Positions 1 through 6,346 of a DNA stretch of 13,949 nt are shown here, piece after piece. The first letter of the stretch is position 1; every line of letters starts with the position of its first letter. The DNA comes from Oscillospiraceae bacterium. Its GTDB lineage: Bacteria; Bacillota; Clostridia; Oscillospirales; Ruminococcaceae. The translations under genes and the position numbers were made by a program. The stretch covers positions 1-13,949 of the forward strand of contig SFJO01000027.1 of NCBI GenBank assembly GCA_004555865.1. The letters are read 5' to 3'. The notes beneath the pieces were generated by a model. That model was not told where the DNA came from and did no database searches. It was given only the letters and a program-made list of their open reading frames with translations.

Positions 1-150
1 AAACAAACTCATGCAGGAAACTCTATCGCGGGGAGAACGCTTTCTGGCGATCGGTTCCTGCCATGACTGCGGCAGAACACCCGGGACGTGCCGGGTTGAA
101 GGTTCCCGGCATTTTCGGCCTCGGACGGTGCAAGCCCCGGCGTTTCCGCA
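1..150. other. no gene recognised at left edge
   Basis: I see no convincing coding sequence here. Open frames exist on both strands, but none has a ribosome site or a recognisable protein motif, and they run through the terminator at 151-188. A small inverted repeat, GCCGGG/CCCGGC at 90-110, is followed by ATTTTC on the plus strand and could be the weak terminator of a gene beyond the left edge. A competing CCCGG/CCGGG pairing at 80-95 makes that uncertain. Confidence 0.4.
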
Positions 151-188
151 AAAGAAAAAATCCCCCGAACCCGTTGCGGTCGGGGGAT
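151..188 (-). terminator. Rho-independent terminator downstream of the YitT-family gene
   Basis: A 9-bp perfect stem pairs 160-168 (ATCCCCCGA) with 180-188 (TCGGGGGAT) around an 11-nt loop. On the minus strand it is followed by a T-rich run (complement of 151-160). It lies about 180 nt past the end of the YitT-family gene on the same strand. The stretch 189-367 between them shows nothing else I can identify. Confidence 0.75.
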
Positions 189-367
189 AGGGGAACAGAA
201 AAAAATTTTGGTCAACGCCGGATGCTCCGGACTTATAGTTTGAAATTGCGGCCTGCAGGGGCAGAGTGCAGATTCTGCTTTTATGGCAGGCCATACATCG
301 GCGGAGATCAGGCTTTTAAGATGGTATGGGCAGGCCGTTTTGGGGCCGTGCCGTTTGAGGCGAAGGC

Positions 368-1224
368 TCACACCGCCGCAGTTTCCACGCTGGCATGAAG
401 AAGATCGGCCACGGGGGTGATCGCCATATACGCACCGGAATCAATGGATTTGACGAGGGTTTTGAGCTTCACGGTCTGGTGGGAGTGCCCGAATAAAAAC
501 CGCGGGCGTCCAGAACGGTCAGGCCGGTGCCGAACTCCTCCGAAACCTTCTGCGCGATCTCGTTGGGGCAGGTGGTAATGATCATGGCGGCCTTGGAGCT
601 GTCGAGGCCGTCCACGATGAAGTCCACGGTTTTGGAGCCGGCCGCATAGGTGACGATGGAATAGAGCGGCAGAATCCAGCTGTTCATGGCGATGCCGCAG
701 ATGATGTACAGAGCCACGTTGTAAATCAGCACAAAGTTGCCCACGGAGAGGCCCAGCGGCTTTGCAAAGATGATGGCGGCCACCTCGATGCCGTCCATGG
801 CGCCGCCGTAGCGGATGGCAAGGCCGCTGCCCACGCCGGAGATGATTCCGCCGAACAGGGCGCACAGAAACAGGTCGGTGCCGGCCAGCGGGGAAGCAAT
901 GCTGACGTCGATGGGCAGAACGTCCGTTATGAGCCAGGCCGACGTGGAGTAGACACAGACGGTGAAGATGGCGTAGACGGAGAACACGGCCCCCTGCCGC
1001 CTGAACCCCAGCAAAAGCAGTGGGATGTTCAGCACAATCAGGAAAAACGACAGGGAGAGCGAGGGGGGCGTCAGCTGGGAAAGCAGGATGGACGTGCCGG
1101 AGATGCCGCTGTCGTACAGCTGCACCGGCGCAATAAACAGCGTTACACCGATGGCATTGATGATTCCGGCCGCGAGAAGCATCAGGAAGTTAAGGGGCGA
1201 AAATTTGGCGATAAATTCTTTCAA
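368..1224 (-). pseudogene. YitT-family membrane protein, DUF2179 domain broken by deletion and frameshift
   Basis: The protein is a YitT-family (DUF161) integral membrane protein of unknown function. Hydrophobic helices fill residues ~10-200, with a GSGLAIRYGGAMDG loop near residue 130 matching the family's glycine-rich motif. The start is TTG at 1224, because GGAGG lies 6-7 nt upstream and no ATG is in frame. The first frame covers 251 residues and stops at 469, just after LDARGFYSG, where the cytoplasmic DUF2179 domain should continue. The rest of that domain (TVKLKTLVKSIDSGAYMAI, then ADLLH) is present in another frame and ends at 368. Compared with typical family C-termini, about 10 residues are missing at the join, so one non-triplet deletion near 480-495 explains both the loss and the frameshift. 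The membrane part could still be made as a truncated protein. Confidence 0.8.
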
Positions 1225-1257
1225 AAGGCACCTCCATGGTCGTGGATGAATCTGAGA

Positions 1258-1263
1258 ATTATA
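1258..1263 (-). promoter_or_regulatory. probable -10 box for the YitT-family gene
   Basis: The minus strand reads TATAAT here, 33 nt before the TTG start. The -35 position at 17-bp spacing shows no good TTGACA match, so this is a moderate prediction. Confidence 0.4.
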
Positions 1264-1374
1264 TACAGCATACCGGATTGCACGGCCGAAAGTCTATGGA
1301 CGAAGTGTAGATAAAACGTTAAATCTGAAAAGGCGCGGAGACGGCAGGTGGGAATTGTGCAGGCCCAAAAGGGG

Positions 1375-1405
1375 TTGACCTGAAGTGCGCTTTAGGTTGT
1401 ATGCT
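1375..1405 (+). promoter_or_regulatory. MerR-type promoter with 19-bp spacer and inverted repeat
   Basis: TTGACC (-35, 1375-1380) and TATGCT (-10, 1400-1405) are separated by 19 bp instead of the usual 17. The spacer region holds an inverted repeat, ACCTGAAG (1378-1385) and CTTTAGGT (1390-1397), with 7 of 8 arm positions matching around TGCG. A long spacer with an ACCTnAAG/CTTnAGGT palindrome between -35 and -10 is the hallmark of promoters activated by MerR-family regulators, which twist the DNA to realign the two boxes. It drives the RibD-C-like gene that starts 30 nt further on. No MerR gene is in the window, so the regulator is inferred. Confidence 0.7.
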
Positions 1406-1434
1406 GGTGCCAGAACGAAAAAGGAGGGTTTGCA

Positions 1435-2112
1435 ATGAGTAAACCATACATCGTGTGCCATATGATGACCGTGCTGGACGGCCGGATCGACTGCGGGATG
1501 ACGGCAAAGATGCCGGGCGTGGAAGAATATTACAGCACGCTCGCCGCGCTGAACGCCCCGACCAGCTGGAGCGGCCGGGTGACGGCCCAGCTGGAAATGG
1601 CGGAGCCGGGCCAATTCCGGGCAGAAAACCCGGAGGCCGTGGGAAAAGAGTGCGTTTTAAAGCAAGCTTCGGCGGAGGGCTACACCGTTGTGGCCGACAC
1701 GAAGGGAACCCTGCTGTGGCCGGACGACACCGGCAGCCGCGCGCCGCTGGTGGTTGTGACCAGCGAGCAGGTGAGCAACGAGTACCTGGCCTATCTGAGC
1801 CGACGGCATATCTCCTGGATTGTGTGCGGCAAAACCCACATTGACCTGGCCCGGGCCTGCGAGATCCTGAACCGGGAGTTTGGCGTGGAGCGCATGGCCA
1901 TTGTGGGCGGCGGCCGCATCAACGCCGGCTTCCTGGATGCGGGCCTGCTGGACGAGGTGAGCATTCTGCTGGCGCCGGGCATTGACGGGCGGGGTGGCAT
2001 GGCGGCCGCCTTTGACGGCCTGCCTGTGGACCGGGAGCCGTATCGGCTGAAGCTGACCGGCGTGACCCCCTATGAGAACGGCGCGGTCTGGCTGCGGTAC
2101 GCGGTGAAGTAA
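1435..2112 (+). CDS. RibD C-terminal / dihydrofolate-reductase-like family protein
   Basis: This 225-residue, probably cytoplasmic protein belongs to the RibD_C family, NAD(P)H-dependent reductases with the dihydrofolate reductase fold. Visible signs are the N-terminal strand with the MTVLDGRID motif (residues ~10-18, normally MS.DG.I), and the family signature VGGGRINAGFLDAGLLDEV near residues 160-178, followed by LLAPGIDGRGG. The glycine-rich turn is the expected cofactor-binding site. It stands alone, without riboflavin genes and without the RibD deaminase domain, so a role in riboflavin synthesis is not implied; the substrate is unknown. Start at 1435: AAGGAGGG sits 6 nt upstream. The MerR-type promoter just before it suggests induction by a stress or a small molecule. 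Family assignment is firm; function is not. Confidence 0.85.
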   Translation: MSKPYIVCHMMTVLDGRIDCGMTAKMPGVEEYYSTLAALNAPTSWSGRVTAQLEMAEPGQFRAENPEAVGKECVLKQASAEGYTVVADTKGTLLWPDDTGSRAPLVVVTSEQVSNEYLAYLSRRHISWIVCGKTHIDLARACEILNREFGVERMAIVGGGRINAGFLDAGLLDEVSILLAPGIDGRGGMAAAFDGLPVDREPYRLKLTGVTPYENGAVWLRYAVK

Positions 2113-2125
2113 CAGGAAACGAACA

Positions 2126-2206
2126 AAGGCCGGGCGCTGCTGCCCGGAGGAGACGGAACCGATTCCGTGCTCTTCCGGGCGGCGGCACCCGGCCTTGTTT
2201 TTGTTT
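2126..2206. terminator. long hairpin terminator between convergent genes
   Basis: AAGGCCGGG at 2126-2134 pairs with the matching CCCGGCCTT ending at 2196, and inner arms (TGCCCGGA/TCCGGGCGG) lengthen the stem. It is followed on the plus strand by GTTTTTGTTT. It ends the RibD-C-like gene. It also lies just past the stop of the convergent MarR gene, where the minus-strand T tract (TTTGTTCGTTT) is poorer, so termination in that direction is less certain. Confidence 0.75.
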
Positions 2207-2209
2207 CAA

Positions 2210-2692
2210 TCACACAAACCGGGGCAGCACACCGGGGGCGTTGGGGTCCCGGTCCGGCAGCTGAATTTCCGGCATCAGCTCTTTGCTGACCACGGTGAGC
2301 ATCTCCTCCAACTTTTGCAGGTCCTGCGGCTCAAAGCGCTCTTTGGCGCGGTCGATGACCGTTTTCAGGTACTGGTAAGAGATGTTGTAGTAGTCCCGGT
2401 ATTTCTGGGTGACCACCAGGTGATACTCCCGCCGGTCGGTTTCGGAGCGAACCTTTTCGATGTAGCCCTTCTGCACCAGGCTGCTGATTTTGTAGGCCGC
2501 GTTGGGGGTGGAGATCTGCATCATGTTGGAGAACTCGGCCACTGTGGGGGTGCCCATGGCCAGAATGACCTCCATGCAGAAGCTCTCCACCGTGGTGAGG
2601 GTGGCCTCGCGCTGGGCGAAACGGCCAAACACCTGCTTATAAAAGTGCAGCTTGAACTTGGTGTACACATCGGCAAAGGCTTCATCCAACAT
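2210..2692 (-). CDS. MarR-family transcriptional regulator, candidate FabT-like repressor
   Basis: A 160-residue winged-helix protein. Residues 30-105 form the MarR DNA-binding domain: a first helix at TLTTVESFCMEVIL, a recognition helix around STPNAAYKISSLVQKGYI (61-78), and a wing with SETDRREYHL (83-92), the usual D-R-R/Q wing tip. Helices at both ends would make the dimer interface. An ATG at 2770 is also in frame, but it overlaps the -10 box. The start at 2692 has AGGAG 10 nt upstream, and gives the normal family length. The gene lies 245 nt after fabZ on the same strand, at the far end of the fatty-acid operon from the acpP operator. In streptococci the MarR protein FabT represses fab genes, so lipid-gene control is the likeliest job, but this is inferred from position only. 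Confidence 0.85.
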   Translation of the reverse strand: MLDEAFADVYTKFKLHFYKQVFGRFAQREATLTTVESFCMEVILAMGTPTVAEFSNMMQISTPNAAYKISSLVQKGYIEKVRSETDRREYHLVVTQKYRDYYNISYQYLKTVIDRAKERFEPQDLQKLEEMLTVVSKELMPEIQLPDRDPNAPGVLPRFV

Positions 2693-2768
2693 GGCGAAAA
2701 GGCTCCTTTCTGCGGCGGCCAGTGGGGCGAAAAAATCGAGAATGCTTCGGAAATAAACAGTATGATTC

Positions 2769-2777
2769 ATTATACCA
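2769..2777 (-). promoter_or_regulatory. extended -10 promoter of the MarR gene
   Basis: On the minus strand the sequence reads TGGTATAAT: a perfect -10 box with the TGn extension. The -35 region is weak, as is common for extended -10 promoters. Transcription would start near 2762, leaving a leader of about 70 nt before the ATG at 2692 and excluding the upstream in-frame ATG at 2770. Confidence 0.6.
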
Positions 2778-2856
2778 TGGGATGAGGCGAAAAGGTAGGG
2801 CGGAATTGGAAGATTGGGGGATTGCGGTTTGGCACTGCCATGAAGTTATGGCGGGG

Positions 2857-2930
2857 GTGAGATGCCACCTCATCCGTCTGCTGCGCAGACTGCTTCCCAT
2901 CGAGGGGAAGCCTGAGCTGCGGTGGGGCAG
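2857..2930. repeat. possible REP-like palindromic element after fabZ
   Basis: Short inverted repeats are packed side by side: GTCTGC/GCAGAC (2876-2890), GCTTCCC/GGGAAGC (2892-2911) and GCTGC/GCAGC (2916-2931), preceded by ATGCCACCTCATCC. No T tract follows on the minus strand, so this is not a standard terminator for fabZ. The pattern resembles intergenic palindromic repeats that I recall from related gut Clostridia. Whether it is dispersed cannot be judged from one copy. Confidence 0.45.
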
Positions 2931-2937
2931 CCGCCGT

Positions 2938-3390
2938 TTACTGGATGGCGAAGGTCAGTTCCGCTTCGGCGGCAACCTGGCCGTTTACGCGGGCTACGGC
3001 CTTGCCGATGCCCACGGGACCCATGCGGCGGGTCAGTTCGCATTCCAGCTCCAGCACGTCGCCGGGCACCACCTGGCGGCGGAAGCGAGCATTGCGCACC
3101 CCGCCGAAGAAGGCCAGCTTGCCTTTGTTTTCTTCCAGGCACAGGATGGCAACGGCCCCCACCTGGGCCAGCGCCTCCAGCAGCAGCACGCCGGGCATGA
3201 CGTGCTTTTGCGGGAAGTGGCCGCAGAAAAACGGCTCGTTGATGGTGACGCACTTGCGGCCTTTGGCCCACTGGCCCGGCTCGTAATCGGTGATCACATC
3301 CACCAGGGCGAAGGGGTAGCGGTGGGGCAGAATCTGGGCGATTTCATCCGCCGAGAGGCTGCGCGTTTCTTCGTGCTCGACAATGGCCAT
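2938..3390 (-). CDS. fabZ: 3-hydroxyacyl-[acyl-carrier-protein] dehydratase FabZ
   Basis: Removes water from 3-hydroxyacyl-ACP to give trans-2-enoyl-ACP in the cytosolic elongation cycle. At 150 residues it is the usual FabZ size and contains a single hot-dog fold. HRYPFALVD (residues 23-31) is the family's N-terminal signature, and the active-site segment runs from GHFP to PGVLLLEALAQ, giving His58 and Glu72 as the catalytic pair. The usual second proline in HFPxxPVMPG is His63 here, a mild departure. The ATG follows the fabF stop by three bases, and its ribosome site (GGGAGG) lies within the last fabF codons, so translation is probably coupled. No FabA, FabM or FabN partner for making unsaturated chains is present in the window. 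This is the last biosynthetic gene of the operon. Confidence 0.96.
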   Translation of the reverse strand: MAIVEHEETRSLSADEIAQILPHRYPFALVDVITDYEPGQWAKGRKCVTINEPFFCGHFPQKHVMPGVLLLEALAQVGAVAILCLEENKGKLAFFGGVRNARFRRQVVPGDVLELECELTRRMGPVGIGKAVARVNGQVAAEAELTFAIQ

Positions 3391-3393
3391 GGC

Positions 3394-4635
3394 TTAACCC
3401 TCCCAATGTTTGAACAGCAGGCAGGCGTTGTGGCCGCCGAAGCCCAGGCTGTTGCTCAGCGCATACCGGATGGGGGCCGGGCGGCCCTGATTGGGCACAT
3501 AGTCCAGGTCGCACTCCGGGTCTGCGGTGCGGTAGTTGATGGTGGCGGGCAGGTACTGATCCCGCAGGGCCAGGGCGGTGAACACCGCCTCCACGCCGCC
3601 TGCGCCGCCCAGCAGGTGGCCGGTCATGCTCTTGGTGCTGGAGACGGCCAGCTCGTTTGCGTGGGGGCCGAACACCGTCTTGATGGCGGCGGTCTCGCAG
3701 GCGTCGTTCATGTGGGTGCCGGTGCCGTGGGCGTTGATGTAATCCACCGCGTCGGGGGCAACGCCCGCGTCGGCCAGAGCCTGCTTCATGCAGGCCGCGC
3801 CGCCTGCCCCCTGGGGGGCGGGGGCGGTGATGTGATAGGCGTCGCAGTTGGCACCGTAGCCCGCCACCTCGGCGTAGATGTGCGCGCCGCGGGCCAGGGC
3901 GTGCTCCAGCTCTTCCAGAACCAGCACGCCGCCGCCCTCGCCCATCACAAAGCCGCTGCGCTCGCCGTCAAAGGGAATGGAGGCGCGGGCGGGGTCCTGA
4001 GCGGTGGACAGGGCCTTCATGCTGGAAAAGCCGCCGATGCCCAGCGGGGTGATGCAGCTTTCGGCGCCGCCGCAGAGCATCACGGTGCCGTAGCCGTCCC
4101 GAATGTGGCGGAAGGCATCGCCCACGGCGTTGCTGCCGCCGGCGCAGGCGGTGACCACGCAGCTGCACAGGCCCTTCAGGCCAAACTGAATGGCCGCCCG
4201 GCCCGCGGCCATGTTGGGAATGACCATGGGGATGAAGAAGGGGGAGATGCGGTCAAAGCCTTTGGTAAGGGCCTTGCGGGTTTCCGACTCGATCACGTCC
4301 AGACCGCCGATGCCGCTGGAGAGGATCACGCCGCACCGGTCGGCGTCCTCCTTGGCCATATCCAAGCCGCTGTCGGCAAAGGCTTCGGCGGCGGCGATGA
4401 GGGCCAGCTGGGTAAAGCGGGCCATCTTTTTGGCTTCCCGCTTGTCCAGATGATCCTCCACCACCAAATCTTTCACTTCGGCGGCCAGCTTGACCTTGAA
4501 TCCCTCGGTGTCAAACCGGGTGATGGGGGCGATGCCGCACTTGCCGGCCTTTGCGGCGGCCCAGCTGTCCGCGGCGGTATTGCCGATGGGGGTCACCGCG
4601 CCGAGGCCGGTGATCACAACACGACGTTTTTCCAT
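3394..4635 (-). CDS. fabF: beta-ketoacyl-ACP synthase II FabF
   Basis: Condenses malonyl-ACP with a growing acyl-ACP, adding two carbons per round. The 413-residue length is typical. The thiolase-fold Cys-His-His triad is complete: Cys164 in VVTACAGG, His303 in NAHGTGT and His340 in SMTGH. Other FabF marks are VVITGLGAVTPIG at the N-terminus, MGEGGGVLVLEELEHA at 231-246, and NSLGFGGHN near the C-terminus. The sequence after the active cysteine (AGGSNAVGDA) departs from the commoner ATGTHA/ASSTHA type. AAAGGAG lies 8 nt before the ATG at 4635. It sits 18 nt after fabG and 3 nt before fabZ. It appears to be the only elongating synthase in the window (FabH being the initiator), so FabB-type work must fall to it or to a gene elsewhere. 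Confidence 0.97.
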   Translation of the reverse strand: MEKRRVVITGLGAVTPIGNTAADSWAAAKAGKCGIAPITRFDTEGFKVKLAAEVKDLVVEDHLDKREAKKMARFTQLALIAAAEAFADSGLDMAKEDADRCGVILSSGIGGLDVIESETRKALTKGFDRISPFFIPMVIPNMAAGRAAIQFGLKGLCSCVVTACAGGSNAVGDAFRHIRDGYGTVMLCGGAESCITPLGIGGFSSMKALSTAQDPARASIPFDGERSGFVMGEGGGVLVLEELEHALARGAHIYAEVAGYGANCDAYHITAPAPQGAGGAACMKQALADAGVAPDAVDYINAHGTGTHMNDACETAAIKTVFGPHANELAVSSTKSMTGHLLGGAGGVEAVFTALALRDQYLPATINYRTADPECDLDYVPNQGRPAPIRYALSNSLGFGGHNACLLFKHWEG

Positions 4636-4653
4636 AGGGGAGGCTCCTTTCTG

Positions 4654-5406
4654 TTACACGGCCATGCCGCCGTCCACACACAGTACCTGGCCGGTGATGT
4701 AACCGGCATCCTCCCGGGCGAAAAAGGCCACGGCACGGGCGACCTCTTCAGGCAGGCCGGGCCGCCCGGCGGGAATGCCTGCGGCCATGGCGCTTCGGGC
4801 GGCTTCAGGCAGGGCGTTTGTCATATCCGTTTCGATAAAGCCGGGGGCCACCGCGTTGGCGGTTACGCCGCGGCTGGCCAGCTCCTTGGCAAGGCTTTTG
4901 GTCAGGCCGATGAGGCCCGCCTTGCTGGCGGAGTAGTTGACCTGGCCCGCGTTGCCCCGCAGGCCCACCACGCTGCTCAGGTTGACGATGCGGCCATAGC
5001 GCTGGCGCATCATGGGGCGGGCCACGGCCTTGCAGCAGAACACGGCCCCCTTCAGGTTGGTATCCAGCACACGGTCGTAGTCCTCCTCGCTCATGCGGAG
5101 AAGCAGGTTGTCCCGGGTGACGCCCGCGTTGTTCACCAGCACGTCAATGCGGCCAAAGGCGGCCAGCACCTGCTCCACCAGGGCGGCGCAGGCCGCGGCG
5201 GAGGAGACATCCGCCTGGAATGCCTCGGCGCGAACGCCCAGGGCGCGGCACTGGGCGGCGGTTTCCTCGGCGGCTGCGGCGCTGCCCGCGTAGTTTACAG
5301 CCACATTGCAGCCGGCCTTGGCCAGCTCCAGGCAGATGGCCCGGCCGATGCCCCGGCTGCCGCCGGTGACGAGGGCGGTGCGGACGATGGAAGAAGATTC
5401 AGGCAT
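4654..5406 (-). CDS. fabG: 3-oxoacyl-[acyl-carrier-protein] reductase FabG
   Basis: NADPH-dependent reduction of 3-ketoacyl-ACP to the 3-hydroxy form. It is a 250-residue classical short-chain dehydrogenase with a Rossmann fold. Visible motifs are TGGSRGIG (residues 14-21, cofactor binding), NNAG (92-95), Asn116, Ser145 in NLSSVVG, and the YSASK motif giving Tyr158 and Lys162. The C-terminal GQVLCVDGGMAV is also characteristic. The start at 5406 has AAAGGAG 6 nt upstream, inside the end of fabD, and the two genes overlap by 8 nt (ATGCCTGA). Placement in the fab operon makes FabG far more likely than another short-chain dehydrogenase. Confidence 0.96.
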   Translation of the reverse strand: MPESSSIVRTALVTGGSRGIGRAICLELAKAGCNVAVNYAGSAAAAEETAAQCRALGVRAEAFQADVSSAAACAALVEQVLAAFGRIDVLVNNAGVTRDNLLLRMSEEDYDRVLDTNLKGAVFCCKAVARPMMRQRYGRIVNLSSVVGLRGNAGQVNYSASKAGLIGLTKSLAKELASRGVTANAVAPGFIETDMTNALPEAARSAMAAGIPAGRPGLPEEVARAVAFFAREDAGYITGQVLCVDGGMAV

Positions 5407-6346
5407 ATTCGGCTCCTTTCAGGGCGGCCAGCGCGGCGTTCAGGCTGGGCACGTCCTCCACGGGCAGGCAGGTGACGGCGCTGCCCACGGTTTTTTTCAC
5501 AAAGCCGGAGAGGGCCTTTCCGGGGCCGATCTCCACCACGGTGTCCACCCCATGGGCAGCCAGCCAGCGGATGGAATCCTCCAGATAGACGCTGCTCTGC
5601 ACCTGCCGTTCCAGCAGGGCGGGGATGGTGTCGGTTTCCCCCATGGGGGCGCCCAGGCAGTTGAACACCACCGGGAAGGCAGGTGTGCCGAAGGACATGG
5701 CGGCGAACTTCTCCTTCAGGGCATCCCCGGCGGGGCGCATCAGGCGGGTGTGGAAGGGGCCGCTCACCTTCAGGGGCAGGCAGCGCTTGGCCCCGGCGGC
5801 CTTGGCCAGCTCTGCGGCCCGGGCCACGGCGGCCTCATCGCCGCCGATGACCAGCTGGCCGGGGCAGTTGTAGTTGCAGATCTGGGCTACGCCGCCGGTT
5901 TCGGCTTCGGCCCGGGCGCAGCAATCGGCCAGCGGTTCCCGGCCCAGCCCAAGCACGGCGCTCATGCCGCTGGGGCGGCCCTGCACGGCCTGGGCCATGG
6001 CCTTACCACGGAAGGCGGCCAGCTCCACGGCCTGCTTCGGGGTGAACACCCCGGCGGCCTCCAGCGCACTGTACTCGCCCAGGCTCAGGCCTGCGGCGTA
6101 AGCGGGGGTAAGGCCCGCCTGGCGCAGCAGGGCGGTGACGCCGCAGGCAAAGGCCACCAGCGCGGGCTGGGTGTACTGGGTCTGGTTCAGCAGGCCCTCG
6201 GGGTCCTCAAAGCAGAGGGTTTTCAGATCAAAATCCAGCTGGGCGGCATCAAAGGCGGCCCGGAAAACCGGGCTGGCCCCGTACAGGTCCCGGCCCATGC
6301 CGGGGCGCTGGCTGCCCTGGCCGGCGTATAAAAAGGCAAGCTTCAT
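5399..6346 (-). CDS. fabD: malonyl-CoA:ACP transacylase FabD
   Basis: Moves malonyl groups from CoA to acyl carrier protein, supplying FabH and FabF. The 315-residue length is standard. Motifs are the N-terminal GQGSQ (residues 9-13), the nucleophile elbow GLSLGEYSAL with Ser88, Arg113 (AFRGK) that holds the malonyl carboxylate, and His199 (GPFHT) completing the dyad. The C-terminal EIGPGKALSGF is typical. I chose the ATG at 6346 because the protein then begins MKLAFLYAGQG, as FabD does, with GGAGGG 7 nt upstream. An ATG five codons earlier in the same frame is less likely. It overlaps the preceding gene by 4 nt (ATGA) and fabG by 8 nt. Confidence 0.97.
   Translation of the reverse strand: MKLAFLYAGQGSQRPGMGRDLYGASPVFRAAFDAAQLDFDLKTLCFEDPEGLLNQTQYTQPALVAFACGVTALLRQAGLTPAYAAGLSLGEYSALEAAGVFTPKQAVELAAFRGKAMAQAVQGRPSGMSAVLGLGREPLADCCARAEAETGGVAQICNYNCPGQLVIGGDEAAVARAAELAKAAGAKRCLPLKVSGPFHTRLMRPAGDALKEKFAAMSFGTPAFPVVFNCLGAPMGETDTIPALLERQVQSSVYLEDSIRWLAAHGVDTVVEIGPGKALSGFVKKTVGSAVTCLPVEDVPSLNAALAALKGAEYA

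Noticed and set aside
9..398. Overlapping open frames at the left edge on both strands
   Set aside because: They run through the terminator hairpin at 151-188 and the end of the YitT-family gene, with no ribosome site and no recognisable protein features.
2693..2770. Upstream ATG start at 2770 for the MarR gene
   Set aside because: That ATG overlaps the TATAAT -10 box and lacks a ribosome site, while the ATG at 2692 has AGGAG and gives the normal family length.
2722..5475. Very long plus-strand open frame (917 codons) across fabZ, fabF and fabG
   Set aside because: It is antisense to three unmistakable fab genes. Its Gly/His/Ala-rich translation shows no family motif; GC-rich codon bias on the true strand creates such frames. 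The same holds for the long plus-strand frames at 5306-6331, 7488-8501, 8336-9283, 9057-10343 and 12053-13453.
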